Origin: an uncultured Alphaproteobacteria bacterium
GTDB lineage: Bacteria; Pseudomonadota; Alphaproteobacteria; SP197
Assembly: GCA_938048755.1 (NCBI GenBank)
Contig: CALIUG010000178.1
Span: 1-32,907, forward strand
Length of the DNA stretch: 32,907 bases
Reading direction: 5' to 3'
Under the pieces are notes generated by a model. That model was not told where the DNA came from, searched no databases, and was given only the letters and a program-made list of their open reading frames with translations. The stretch's first letter is position 1. Each line of letters opens with the position of its first letter. This document shows positions 25,654 through 32,907 of this stretch, in pieces. Made by a program: the position numbers and the translations under genes.

Positions 25654-26514
25654 CTAGCCGCCAAGAAAGAGCCTGCCGACATCATCATCGTTCAGCAGGT
25701 CGTTGCCGAACCCGGCCTTGGCGAGCTGGCCCGATACCAGGACGTAGCCGATATCGGAGAATTCCAGGCCCTTCTTGGCATTCTGTTCCACCATGATGAT
25801 GGTCTTGCCGTCGCCCTGCTGCAGGTCGCCCAGGATCTCGAACACCATGTCGATAAAGCGCGGCTCCAGGCCGATGGAGGGTTCGTCGACCAGCAGGACT
25901 TGGGGGTCCATGATGAGAGCACGGGAAATCTCCAGCAGGCGTCGCTCACCGCCAGACAAGGTGCCCGCCTTCTGTTTTCGGCGCTCTGCAAGACGTGCGT
26001 ACTTCTCGAAGACACGGTCGGCGGACTGTCTGGCTTCGACAGGGCGGTTCTTCAGAAAACCACCCATCAACAGGTTTTCCTCGACCGTCATGTCGGGGAA
26101 AACGGAGTTATCCTGAAGGATGTAGGCGACGCCTGCCTGCGACAGCTTCTCGTTGGAGGTGAGGCGGGTCACGTCGCGCTCGCCCACGGTGATGCTGCCG
26201 CCCATGACATCGGAAAACCCGAAGATCGCGTGCAAGACCGTTGACTTGCCCGCACCGTTGGGACCGATCAGACAGAGCGACTGGCCCTTGCCGACCAGCA
26301 TGTCGAGACCATGGAGAATCTCCATGCGTCCGTATCCGGCCTTGAGGCCCGTCAGGTCGACGGCCGTCTCGCGCTCGCCGGTCAGCGCCTTCAGATCCTC
26401 GCGGGAAGGGCCGCCGCTTTCCATGTCGCGCGCGGCCTGCTCCACGGCATCCACCGACATAACGGTATCGACACTGCCAAGCCCGTAGCCGCTGATCTGT
26501 TTGCCCTCGGCCAT
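25654..26514 (-). CDS. livF: Branched-chain amino acid-type ABC transporter ATPase
   Basis: A 286-residue ABC ATPase of the LivF type. Walker A is GPNGAGKS (about 84-91), the Q-loop has YILQDNSVFPDMTVEENLLMG, the signature is LSGGE, Walker B is VLLVDEPSIGLEP, and the H-loop position in MVEQN carries Gln/Asn as usual for LivF. The domain proper begins near residue 52 (VDLTGLKAGYG). The preceding 51 residues, with a possible start also at M31, are an extension that most LivF proteins lack. The ATG shares one base with the livG stop (TAATG). With LivG it powers the LivHM permease. Confidence 0.88.
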   Translation of the reverse strand: MAEGKQISGYGLGSVDTVMSVDAVEQAARDMESGGPSREDLKALTGERETAVDLTGLKAGYGRMEILHGLDMLVGKGQSLCLIGPNGAGKSTVLHAIFGFSDVMGGSITVGERDVTRLTSNEKLSQAGVAYILQDNSVFPDMTVEENLLMGGFLKNRPVEARQSADRVFEKYARLAERRKQKAGTLSGGERRLLEISRALIMDPQVLLVDEPSIGLEPRFIDMVFEILGDLQQGDGKTIIMVEQNAKKGLEFSDIGYVLVSGQLAKAGFGNDLLNDDDVGRLFLGG

Positions 26515-27257
26515 TAGTGCCCGCCCAGGTAGGCGTCGATCACACGCTGATCGTTGCGGATGTCATCGGGTGCGCCACTGGCCAGCAGCTTGCCATAGGC
26601 CAGGCAATGGATGTTCTCGGCCATGTTCATGATGACGCGCATGTTGTGCTCGATCACGAAAAGGGTGATGCCCAGGTCCTGATTCACGCGGATCAGGCGC
26701 TCGATCAGGCCGTTGATCAGAGTCGGGTTGATGCCTGCCGTTGGTTCGTCCAGCAGCAACATGCGCGGGCGGATCATCAGCGCCATTGCAAACTCCAGCA
26801 GCTTCTGCTGACCAAAGGAGAGGTCACCGGCAAGCAAGTGGCGTTTGCTGTGCAGGCCGCAGTATTCGAGCAGCGCTTCGGACCGGTCCCTGGTCTCGCC
26901 TGATACGGGCTTCAACAGAGCCATCAGGCCGTAACCATGATCGGCGTCGCTGATCGCCATGTTCTGCATGCAGGTCATCTTGCCGAAGATGCGGGTCTGC
27001 TGGAACGTGCGGATCATGCCCAGCCGCGCGATCTGGGGAACACGCAGACGTGTGATCTCACGCCCCTCGAAGGTGATGGAACCGCCGTCCACGGGATGAT
27101 GACCGACAATGGAATTGAAGAGCGTGGTCTTGCCCGAGCCGTTTGGTCCGATCATGCCGGTGATCGATCCCTGCGGCACCGACAGCGAGATACTCTCGTT
27201 GGCGACGATGCCCCCGAAGCGCTTGGAGACGCCTGTAATGACAAGCTGGTCGGTCAT
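26514..27257 (-). CDS. livG: Branched-chain amino acid-type ABC transporter ATPase
   Basis: A 247-residue LivG-type ATPase: VSKRFGGIVAN near the start, Walker A GPNGSGKT (37-44), Q-loop RTFQQTRIFGKMT, signature LSFGQQ, Walker B LLLDEP with AGINP, and the LFVIEHNM H-loop. ATG 27257 overlaps the livM stop (ATGA); a longer frame upstream lies in livM and is rejected. Substrate class is set by LivK and the permeases. Confidence 0.9.
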   Translation of the reverse strand: MTDQLVITGVSKRFGGIVANESISLSVPQGSITGMIGPNGSGKTTLFNSIVGHHPVDGGSITFEGREITRLRVPQIARLGMIRTFQQTRIFGKMTCMQNMAISDADHGYGLMALLKPVSGETRDRSEALLEYCGLHSKRHLLAGDLSFGQQKLLEFAMALMIRPRMLLLDEPTAGINPTLINGLIERLIRVNQDLGITLFVIEHNMRVIMNMAENIHCLAYGKLLASGAPDDIRNDQRVIDAYLGGH

Positions 27258-28219
27258 GACGTTTCGACCCTGTGGCCGAAACGCTTGGGCCAGCGGGTGC
27301 GCGCCCAACCCAGAATGCCCTGGGGGAAGAACACAACGATGCCGACAATGATCAGGCCCAGAGCCACACGCTGCCAGCCCAGCAGGTGGGTCCACAGGAT
27401 TTCCTGGGTGACGTGGAAGACAAAGGCGCCAAGCACGGGCCCCCAGAGGGTTCCCTTGCCGCCCAGAATCGCCATCAGGACCATCCAGACACCAAAGGTG
27501 GCGCCGGCAAAGGCGGTGTCGCGCGGGTCGATGAAGCCCAGCATGTTGCCCGCCGCACCACCGCACAGGCCAAGAAACAGGGCAGCCAGCATCCAGGCTG
27601 CGATCTTGTAGGTATCGGTCTTCAGGCCCATCGCTTCGGCCTTATCTTCGTTGTCGCGTATGGCGTTGAGCGCCAGGCCGAAGCGGGTGCGATAGACCCA
27701 GGCCAGAAGCAGGAACGTGATGAGCGCCAACCCGAAGAACAGATAACCAAAGAAGATGTAGGAAACACCGGGTGCGCCGGGGAACAGGGGCGGCGACATG
27801 CCCGAGCCCGCGCCGATGTAGTCCCAGCCGCTGGCAATCTCACCTGCGGCGATCCCCAGGCCCAGTGTCGCGATGGCAAAGTAGTGCCCGCGCATGCGCA
27901 GGATCATGGATCCCAGAATTGTGGCCAGGGCAACGCTGATGAGGGCGCCCAACCCCATGCCGATGAAGAGGCCGGGGAAATAGTCGAAGCCGCCGTCACG
28001 CTGGAACACGGCTGCCGCGTACATGCCCGTCCCGAAGAACAGGATATTGCCGAAGGTGTTGTAGCCGGTCTGGCCCCCCAGGATGTCCCAGGTCAGGGCA
28101 AACAGAACCATCACCCACAGCATGGCGATCTGGGCGCGGAAGTCCGGAAAGACGAGAGGCGCGGCGAGTGCTGCCGCAACAATCACGATGCCCAGTATGA
28201 TCTGACCGCGGCCGTTCAT
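27254..28219 (-). CDS. livM: Branched-chain amino acid-type ABC transporter permease
   Basis: A 321-residue inner-membrane permease of the LivM type with about 8-10 hydrophobic segments. The family block GHYFAIATLGLGIAAGEIASGW precedes the EAA-like RFGLALNAIRDNEDKAEAMGLKTDTYKIAAWM loop that contacts the ATPases, and the following GAAGNMLGFIDPRDTAF and ILGGKGTLWGPVLGAF segments are diagnostic. ATG 28219 overlaps the livH stop (ATGA), so the longer frame reaching into livH is rejected. Confidence 0.9.
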   Translation of the reverse strand: MNGRGQIILGIVIVAAALAAPLVFPDFRAQIAMLWVMVLFALTWDILGGQTGYNTFGNILFFGTGMYAAAVFQRDGGFDYFPGLFIGMGLGALISVALATILGSMILRMRGHYFAIATLGLGIAAGEIASGWDYIGAGSGMSPPLFPGAPGVSYIFFGYLFFGLALITFLLLAWVYRTRFGLALNAIRDNEDKAEAMGLKTDTYKIAAWMLAALFLGLCGGAAGNMLGFIDPRDTAFAGATFGVWMVLMAILGGKGTLWGPVLGAFVFHVTQEILWTHLLGWQRVALGLIIVGIVVFFPQGILGWARTRWPKRFGHRVETS

Positions 28220-29118
28220 TTCAGATACTTGCGCTTGCGCCGCAGCAGGGTGTTGCGCACGACCAGAATGACGATGAGCAGGCAGAAGACAAAGGCAACC
28301 TGGAACTGGGCGCCCAGAATGAAGGCCGCGAAGTTCTCGGCGGCACCAAGCCCCAGCCCGGCCAGGATGACCCCGGGCAGATTGCCAAGGCCGGCCACGA
28401 TCACGATCATGAAGGAGCGCACGGTGTAGGGCAGGCCGATATAGGGGTGGACCGAATAGGCCATCACGACGAGCGAACCGGCTGCACCGCACAAAGCCGC
28501 GTTGATGCCATAGGTCGCGGCAAAGACCTTGTCGGTGTTGATACCCAGCACCTGTGCCGCGCGCGGGTTCTGCGCGGTTGCCCGGATTGCCTGGCCCAAA
28601 CGGCTCTTCTTCAGGAACACGATCAGGATCAACCCCAGGATCAGCGCGCCGACACAGGCCACGACCTTGATCTGGCCGACGGTCACCGTGTAGTCGAACA
28701 GGAACCAGGTCCCAAGCCCCGACTGGGCCGTGCGCACATCGCCGCCCCATATCTGGTTCATCAGCTGTTGCAGCAGGATCGACAACCCGAAGGTTGCCAG
28801 TAGTGAGATGAACATGTCCTTGTCGACCACGCGCCGGATCACGCCGTAGTAAAGCGCGATGCCGATGACAAACAGCACGGCGGCGGCAACGGGAATGCCG
28901 AACAGGGGATGAATACCCCAAAGCGTCAACTGGAACGTGATGAACCCGCCCAGCATGACAAACTCGCCCTGGACGATGTTGATCACGTTCATGACGCCCC
29001 AGACCAGCGCCATGCCATAGGCCGCAATCGCGAAGATTGCACCGAACAGGATGCCGTCCAGCAGAACCTGAATCAGCAGGAACGGGGCATCGACAAAGAG
29101 TTGAAGGTTATCGAGCAT
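28216..29118 (-). CDS. livH: Branched-chain amino acid-type ABC transporter permease
   Basis: A 300-residue LivH-type permease: GILFGAIFAIAAYGMALVWGVMNVINIVQGEFVMLGGF at the start, the LGQAIRATAQNPRAAQVLGIN coupling loop, and GLGNLPGVILAGLGLGAAENF near the end. It forms the membrane channel with LivM. There is no strong Shine-Dalgarno before ATG 29118. A 124-base gap to livK contains a long palindromic repeat element. Confidence 0.9.
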   Translation of the reverse strand: MLDNLQLFVDAPFLLIQVLLDGILFGAIFAIAAYGMALVWGVMNVINIVQGEFVMLGGFITFQLTLWGIHPLFGIPVAAAVLFVIGIALYYGVIRRVVDKDMFISLLATFGLSILLQQLMNQIWGGDVRTAQSGLGTWFLFDYTVTVGQIKVVACVGALILGLILIVFLKKSRLGQAIRATAQNPRAAQVLGINTDKVFAATYGINAALCGAAGSLVVMAYSVHPYIGLPYTVRSFMIVIVAGLGNLPGVILAGLGLGAAENFAAFILGAQFQVAFVFCLLIVILVVRNTLLRRKRKYLK

Positions 29119-29127
29119 GATCAGATC

Positions 29128-29230
29128 GTGTCATCCTGGCCGCAGCGCAGCGGAGAGCCGGGACCTCGAGAGACAAATGCCATGCTCGCGAGGCTCCGGA
29201 TCGCTACTACCGCGTCGTCCGGGGTGACAC
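29128..29230. repeat. Imperfect palindromic repeat element, about 103 bases
   Basis: Outer arms GTGTCATCCTGGCC (29128-29141) and, on the other side, GTCCGGGGTGACAC (29217-29230) are inverted copies with few mismatches. Inner arms CCGGGACCTCGAGAG and CTCGCGAGGCTCCGG pair the same way, leaving a loop near ACAAATGCCATG. The whole could fold into one long hairpin in the livK-livH transcript, 12 bases after the livK stop. Its form resembles the dispersed palindromic repeats seen in many alphaproteobacterial genomes; only one copy was noticed in this window. Confidence 0.65.
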
Positions 29231-29242
29231 ATGAACCTTCTG

Positions 29243-30481
29243 TTACTGACGGTCTGCCCAGGGCGGAGTCGGCCAGCGAACCTCGGAGGCAGCCCAGGCA
29301 GTCGGGGCAACGACGACATATTCACCGTCCTGGACCTGATAGAGCACCATGGGTTTGGCGATGTTCTTACCGGTCTCGTCAAACTCGATGTTGCCGTAGA
29401 ACGTCTCCATGACGGTTTCCGAAAGGGCGTCACGCACGGCGGCCTTGTCGAAGGTTCCGGCACGCTCGAAGGCATCGGCAAAGACCATGACGGCAGCGGC
29501 CGATTCAGCGGCCTGATAGGGTGGTGCATAGCCGTATTCGGCCTCGAAGGTTGCCGCGAAGTCGGCAGCCGAACCAAACAGATCATCGCTGTAGGAAAGG
29601 CTGGGCGCCCACTGGCTGGCACACAGGGTGTATTCCGCTGCTTCGCCAAAATTGCCGATGATGTCGGCTGAATCGCAATGGGTGAGCGCCAGCATTGGCA
29701 CATCCACGCGCATTTCCTCCATCTGACGGATGGCAAGGGTCGCACCCTTGGCATGACCGGACACGACCAGAATATCGGGCTTCAGCGCCTTCACCTTGGC
29801 GAGCGTTGCTGCCATGTCGTTGAGCTCGGGCGGAAGCTGGTCGTCGATCACGACCTTGATGCCCAGGGCTTCGGCATCGGCCAGCACGCCATTGCGGATA
29901 TCCTGACTGAAGGGATCGTTCTCGAAGGCGGCAGCCAGGGTCAGCGTCGAGGGATCACGCCCTTCGGCTTCTGCGATTTCAGCAGCCAGTGCGACCGCAC
30001 TCGCCAGGTACTGTTCCGTCGTGGAAAGCACGGCAAAGAGATACTGGTAGCCCTCCGTGAAGAGCGACAGGGAGGCACCGTTGGCTTCCACCATCGGTAC
30101 GCCATACTGCTCGGTGACCGGCGCAATCGCCTTGGTCAGGCCGGAACTGTAGGGGCCAAGCATAAACTCAACGCCGTCCTGGTTGATCAGACGTTCGGCA
30201 AGCTGTGCGCCACGGGCAGGGGTCGATTCATCATCGTAGTAGATGATGTCGAGCATGTAGTCCTGGCCATCAACCATGATGCCGCCGGCTTCGTTGATCA
30301 GTTTGACGGCAAGGTCATAGCCGCGCTGGGTGTGCTCACCATTGGTGGAATATTTGCCGGTCAGCGAGATCGCCGAACCCAGATAAACCGTATCGCCCTC
30401 TACCTTTGCATCGGCCGTTCCCGCGAGAACAAGCCCGAGCGCTGCCGTGGCAAGGCCGAGTTGTTTTAGCTTACGAATCAT
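29243..30481 (-). CDS. livK: Branched-chain amino acid-type ABC transporter substrate-binding protein
   Basis: A 412-residue periplasmic type I binding protein (Peripla_BP_6 family). Signal peptide about 1-25 (MIRKLKQLGLATAAL...GTADA). The ligand-domain start GSAISLTGKYSTNGEHTQRGYDLAV is typical, followed by LINEAGG, the DDESTPARGAQLAERLI segment, and a hinge region LGPYSSGLTKAIAPV. It is longer than LivK/LivJ (about 345 mature residues), as in amide- or amino-compound-binding relatives, so the ligand need not be leucine. ATG 30481 has GAGG 5 bases upstream; a longer frame to 30568 is rejected. First gene of the operon. Confidence 0.85.
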   Translation of the reverse strand: MIRKLKQLGLATAALGLVLAGTADAKVEGDTVYLGSAISLTGKYSTNGEHTQRGYDLAVKLINEAGGIMVDGQDYMLDIIYYDDESTPARGAQLAERLINQDGVEFMLGPYSSGLTKAIAPVTEQYGVPMVEANGASLSLFTEGYQYLFAVLSTTEQYLASAVALAAEIAEAEGRDPSTLTLAAAFENDPFSQDIRNGVLADAEALGIKVVIDDQLPPELNDMAATLAKVKALKPDILVVSGHAKGATLAIRQMEEMRVDVPMLALTHCDSADIIGNFGEAAEYTLCASQWAPSLSYSDDLFGSAADFAATFEAEYGYAPPYQAAESAAAVMVFADAFERAGTFDKAAVRDALSETVMETFYGNIEFDETGKNIAKPMVLYQVQDGEYVVVAPTAWAASEVRWPTPPWADRQ

Positions 30482-30535
30482 GATGACCTCAGGTTCGATT
30501 GTTGTTGCCGACATGGTGTCCGAGATGCCCCTGGG

Positions 30536-30574
30536 AGTCCATGATTCGAGTCCATGTTTCAAGTCCATGCACAG
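30536..30574. repeat. Three tandem 13-base direct repeats upstream of livK
   Basis: AGTCCATG occurs at 30536, 30549 and 30562, giving a 13-base period; the first two units continue ATTCG and TTTCA. They lie in the 158-base divergent region between livK and the M14 peptidase gene, where a regulator could bind. No operator identity can be assigned. Confidence 0.6.
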
Positions 30575-30639
30575 GCACAGGATTCCGCTCAGGCTCCGCC
30601 TGCAGTAGGCTCGCGTTTCAGCAAGACAGGTTGCAATCC

Positions 30640-31764
30640 ATGAACATCGACGCGGCGTTTGACGGCGGAAACATCGAGATCGAGAAGGTGGAGAGTCACG
30701 ATGATATCAGGCTCCTGCTGCGCAAGGACTCCAATGCAGAGTTTCTTCAGTGGTTCAATTTCCGGCTGAGTGGCGTAGCTGGTGCCGATTGCGTCATTTC
30801 GATCAGCAATGCCGGTAAGTCGAGCTACACTAAGGGCTGGGAGGATTATCAGGCCGTCGCCAGTTACGATCTGGAAACCTGGTTCCGGGTTCCCACGTCC
30901 TATGACGGCAAGGCTCTTGTCATCCGCCACAAGCCTCTGCATGAGTCCGTCGAATATGCCTACTTCGCTCCGTATCCTCACGCTCGGCACCGTGCCCTGA
31001 TCGCGGCGATGCAGAGCCGGTCTGGCGTGGCCGCGCGGGTGATCGGGCAGACCGTGGAGGGTCGCGCCATGGATCTGCTCGAGATCGGGCAGGGGCCACT
31101 GTCTCTCTGGTTCATTGCTCGCCAGCACCCAGGCGAAACCCAGGCGTCGTGGTGGATGGAGGGCTTTCTGCAGCGCCTGTGTGATCCCGATGATGCTCTG
31201 GCGCGCCTGCTGAGATCTCAGGCGACGTTTCGTGTCGTGCCGCACATGAACCCGGACGGAGGGGTTCTGGGCAACCTGCGCACCAATGCGGCAGGCGCCA
31301 ATCTCAATCGCATGTGGCAGGAGCCATCCCAGGAAACCAGTCCCGAAGTGCATTGCGTCCGTGCCGAGATGGAGCGAACGGGCGTCGACTTCCTGCTGGA
31401 TGTGCACGGCGATGAGGGCCTGCCCTACAACTTCATTGCCGGGCCCTATGGCATTACCGGTCTTGCCCCGCACGTTCTGGAACTCAACGACCGGTTTTGT
31501 GCTGCCTATGCCGCTGCAAACCCGGATTTCCAGACAGAGCACGGCTATCCCGTTGTGCCGGACGGCAAGGCTGATTTGCGTATCTGCACGAAGTTCGTGG
31601 CGAGCACTTTTGACTGCCTTGCCATGACCCTGGAGCAACCTTTCAAGGATAGTGCGATCACACCGGACCCGGTTCACGGGTGGTCGCCGGAGCGCTGTCG
31701 AAAGCTTGGCGCTTCATCCCTGGATGCCCTTGCCGTTGTTGTGGGTGATCTGCGCCATGGATGA
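30640..31764 (+). CDS. M14-family metallocarboxypeptidase, cytosolic carboxypeptidase (Nna1/CCP)-like
   Basis: A 374-residue zinc carboxypeptidase without a signal peptide, so probably cytoplasmic. The N-terminal beta domain (about 1-110) with FLQWFNFRLSG matches the CCP/Nna1 branch (M14D), which in eukaryotes removes glutamates from tubulin. Zinc ligands are H163-x2-E166 (RQHPGET) and H256 (DVHGDE); substrate-binding N-P-D-G (204-207), R214 and N221-L-N-R224 follow; the catalytic general base is E332 in MTLEQPF. ATG 30640 is preferred over the upstream frame from 30499 because the family domain begins there. The bacterial substrate is unknown. The next gene overlaps by 8 bases. Confidence 0.85.
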   Translation: MNIDAAFDGGNIEIEKVESHDDIRLLLRKDSNAEFLQWFNFRLSGVAGADCVISISNAGKSSYTKGWEDYQAVASYDLETWFRVPTSYDGKALVIRHKPLHESVEYAYFAPYPHARHRALIAAMQSRSGVAARVIGQTVEGRAMDLLEIGQGPLSLWFIARQHPGETQASWWMEGFLQRLCDPDDALARLLRSQATFRVVPHMNPDGGVLGNLRTNAAGANLNRMWQEPSQETSPEVHCVRAEMERTGVDFLLDVHGDEGLPYNFIAGPYGITGLAPHVLELNDRFCAAYAAANPDFQTEHGYPVVPDGKADLRICTKFVASTFDCLAMTLEQPFKDSAITPDPVHGWSPERCRKLGASSLDALAVVVGDLRHG

Positions 31765-32152
31765 ACGGGATGCCGTTCTGGAGGCCAACCAGGCCTTTTA
31801 TGAAGCCTTCGCGCTCGGAGACATGCCCGCGATGGAAGCGATCTGGTCCACGGGACAGGATCTTGCCTGTATTCACCCCGGCTGGCAGGCCCTGGTGGAC
31901 CGCAACGCGGTGATGGAAAGCTGGCGCAGCATCCTTGCCAGTCCGCCGCCAGTGCGTTGTATCGGTGCCCGCGCATTTGTGAACACGACATTGGCCCATG
32001 TGATCTGTTATGAAGGGATCGGAAAGGGTATGCTTGTGGCAACCAACATCTTCCGTAAGGAAGAGGGGGGCTGGCGCGTGATTCATCATCAGGCCGGCCC
32101 TGCAACATCGGTACAGGAAGCCACACCACCCAGTGACTCCAGGGTCCATTGA
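31757..32152 (+). CDS. SnoaL-like / DUF4440 family protein
   Basis: A 131-residue alpha+beta-barrel (NTF2-like) protein: an opening helix EANQAFYEAFALGDMPAMEAIWS, the CIHPGWQALVDRNAVMESWRSIL block characteristic of the SnoaL_3 group, a beta stretch ending in LVATNIFRKEEGGWRVIHHQAGP. Such proteins may be small enzymes or ligand binders; no catalytic residues can be assigned. It overlaps the peptidase gene stop by 8 bases (ATGGATGA), suggesting co-translation. The C-terminal 15 residues are a Ser/Pro-rich tail. Confidence 0.78.
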   Translation: MDERDAVLEANQAFYEAFALGDMPAMEAIWSTGQDLACIHPGWQALVDRNAVMESWRSILASPPPVRCIGARAFVNTTLAHVICYEGIGKGMLVATNIFRKEEGGWRVIHHQAGPATSVQEATPPSDSRVH

Positions 32153-32163
32153 GACCCTGAAAC

Positions 32164-32877
32164 ATGGAGATGACGACCTTGAAACGTTTTGCCCTTGCTA
32201 AGTTCGCCATGCTGATGACGGCCTCAACCGCGCTTGCGGATGACAACGCGTCATACTCCGATGGCCTGGCAGCATTCAGTCAGAAGCAGTACGCCGTTGC
32301 TGTTCAGATCTGGGAACCCTTGGCCCAGGGTGGTCACGTTGGCGCCCAGTTCAACATGGGACGCATGTATGACGAAGGTGTCGGTGTCGTGGAGAACGAT
32401 GTCACCGCAGTCTACTGGTACAAGCTTGCTGCCGAGAGCGACTTTCTGCCTGCCATGGTTCAGTACGGTCTGGCGATGATCGACGGGCGTTCGGGCACAA
32501 TCGACTATGCCGAAGGTTTGGCTGTCATGCAGCGCGCTGCCGAGACCGGGGATGCCGAGGCACAGTTCCAGATGGGCAAGTTCTACCGTGATGGCGTTGT
32601 CGTCGAGAAAGATTATTTCGAGGCAGTACGCTGGTATCAGGCTGCCGCCGACCAGGGGCACACACGCGGACAATACCGCCTGGGCTTCATGTACGGCTCC
32701 GGCTATGGCGTGCATCAGGATCTGGTGCAGGCCTATTACTACTACGGTCTGGCTGCTGAACGCATGCCGATCAGCGCTTCGGCCCAGAGCCATCTGACCG
32801 AATACATGACGGTTGAAGAGATCACGCTGGCTGAGTCGCTCATCAACGGCACGGCGACAGTCGCTGCAACAGACTGA
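32164..32877 (+). CDS. Exported Sel1-repeat (SLR) protein
   Basis: A 237-residue protein with a signal peptide (about 1-25, ending in STALA before DDNAS) and about four Sel1-like TPR repeats at roughly 58-93, 94-129, 131-166 and 167-200. The consensus is plain in the first (GAQFNMGRMYDEGVGVVENDVTAVYWYKLAA) and third; the second is degenerate. Sel1 repeats form helical scaffolds for protein-protein contact, often in envelope or stress-signalling roles. It follows the SnoaL-like gene by 11 bases. ATG 32164 is used, with ATG 32170 equally possible; neither has a clear Shine-Dalgarno. The last 30 bases of the window hold no gene. Confidence 0.8.
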   Translation: MEMTTLKRFALAKFAMLMTASTALADDNASYSDGLAAFSQKQYAVAVQIWEPLAQGGHVGAQFNMGRMYDEGVGVVENDVTAVYWYKLAAESDFLPAMVQYGLAMIDGRSGTIDYAEGLAVMQRAAETGDAEAQFQMGKFYRDGVVVEKDYFEAVRWYQAAADQGHTRGQYRLGFMYGSGYGVHQDLVQAYYYYGLAAERMPISASAQSHLTEYMTVEEITLAESLINGTATVAATD

Positions 32878-32907
32878 TCCCTGACCATTCTATCCAGTGG
32901 GCGACCC

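Noticed and set aside
24829-26244. A 471-codon plus-strand frame opposite the kinase/aminotransferase fusion and livF
   Set aside because: It spans two well-supported minus-strand genes and their intergenic gap; no domain or ribosome site was seen.
27272-28429. A 385-codon plus-strand frame opposite livM and livH
   Set aside because: Composition is charged and unlike any family, and the liv permeases on the other strand are certain.
30482-30568. N-terminal extension of LivK from 30568
   Set aside because: It would translate the 13-base repeats into a non-signal sequence ahead of a clear signal peptide; GAGG before ATG 30481 fixes the start.
30589-31677. A 362-codon minus-strand frame opposite the M14 peptidase
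   Set aside because: No recognisable domain; all M14 catalytic residues are on the plus strand.

Overview
The window looks like the chromosome of a free-living, GC-rich alphaproteobacterium, probably marine or soil and Rhodospirillales-like. This rests on the base composition, the very compact gene packing with ATGA/TGATG overlaps, the frequent GTG and TTG starts, and the gene content (choline-sulfatase, FetAB, a YcgN-type protein, Liv ABC transporter, a kinase/aminotransferase fusion). The taxon is inferred; no rRNA or tRNA gene was seen. No phage, transposase, CRISPR or plasmid gene is visible, and no gap between genes exceeds 300 bases. No recognisable transcription factor is encoded anywhere in the window.

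Layout. (1) 38-4420, plus strand: choline-sulfatase, a GMC-type choline dehydrogenase, and a Rieske non-heme iron oxygenase, together a choline-sulfate utilisation module; a DUF1330 gene converges on it. (2) 4885-7776, plus: four translationally coupled genes for a SAM methyltransferase, a PhyH-family Fe(II)/2-oxoglutarate dioxygenase and a FetA/FetB-type ABC transporter. (3) 7975-10520, plus: three tandem paralogous polytopic membrane proteins. (4) 16606-10505, minus: a tightly packed six-gene operon DUF4129-DUF4350-MoxR-DUF58-SpoIIM-RDD, convergent with and overlapping the last membrane paralogue. (5) 16748-19687, plus: an amidohydrolase, a glutamine-synthetase-like ligase and a YcgN-type cysteine-cluster protein. 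(6) 21605-19688, minus: an exported mono-heme (CxxCH) protein and a secreted HAD acid phosphatase. (7) 21731-22744, plus: tRNA-dihydrouridine synthase A. (8) 30481-22749, minus: a complete branched-chain-type amino acid ABC transporter (livK-H-M-G-F), followed by a kinase/class-III aminotransferase fusion of the hydroxylysine/ethanolamine kinase plus phospho-lyase type, and a VOC protein. (9) 30640-32877, plus: a cytosolic-carboxypeptidase-like M14 peptidase, a SnoaL-like protein and a Sel1-repeat protein.

How it fits together. Much of the window deals with uptake and breakdown of small nitrogen compounds: choline sulfate, a Liv-imported amino compound passed to a kinase/phospho-lyase, and a possible gamma-glutamylation route through the amidohydrolase plus synthetase pair. 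The central 8.6 kb (regions 3 and 4) is different. It is an envelope-associated MoxR-ATPase system whose gene set recurs in distant phyla but whose function is not established, and it is the best candidate here for a poorly described system. The other leading candidates are the methyltransferase-dioxygenase-FetAB operon and the liv-linked kinase/phospho-lyase fusion.
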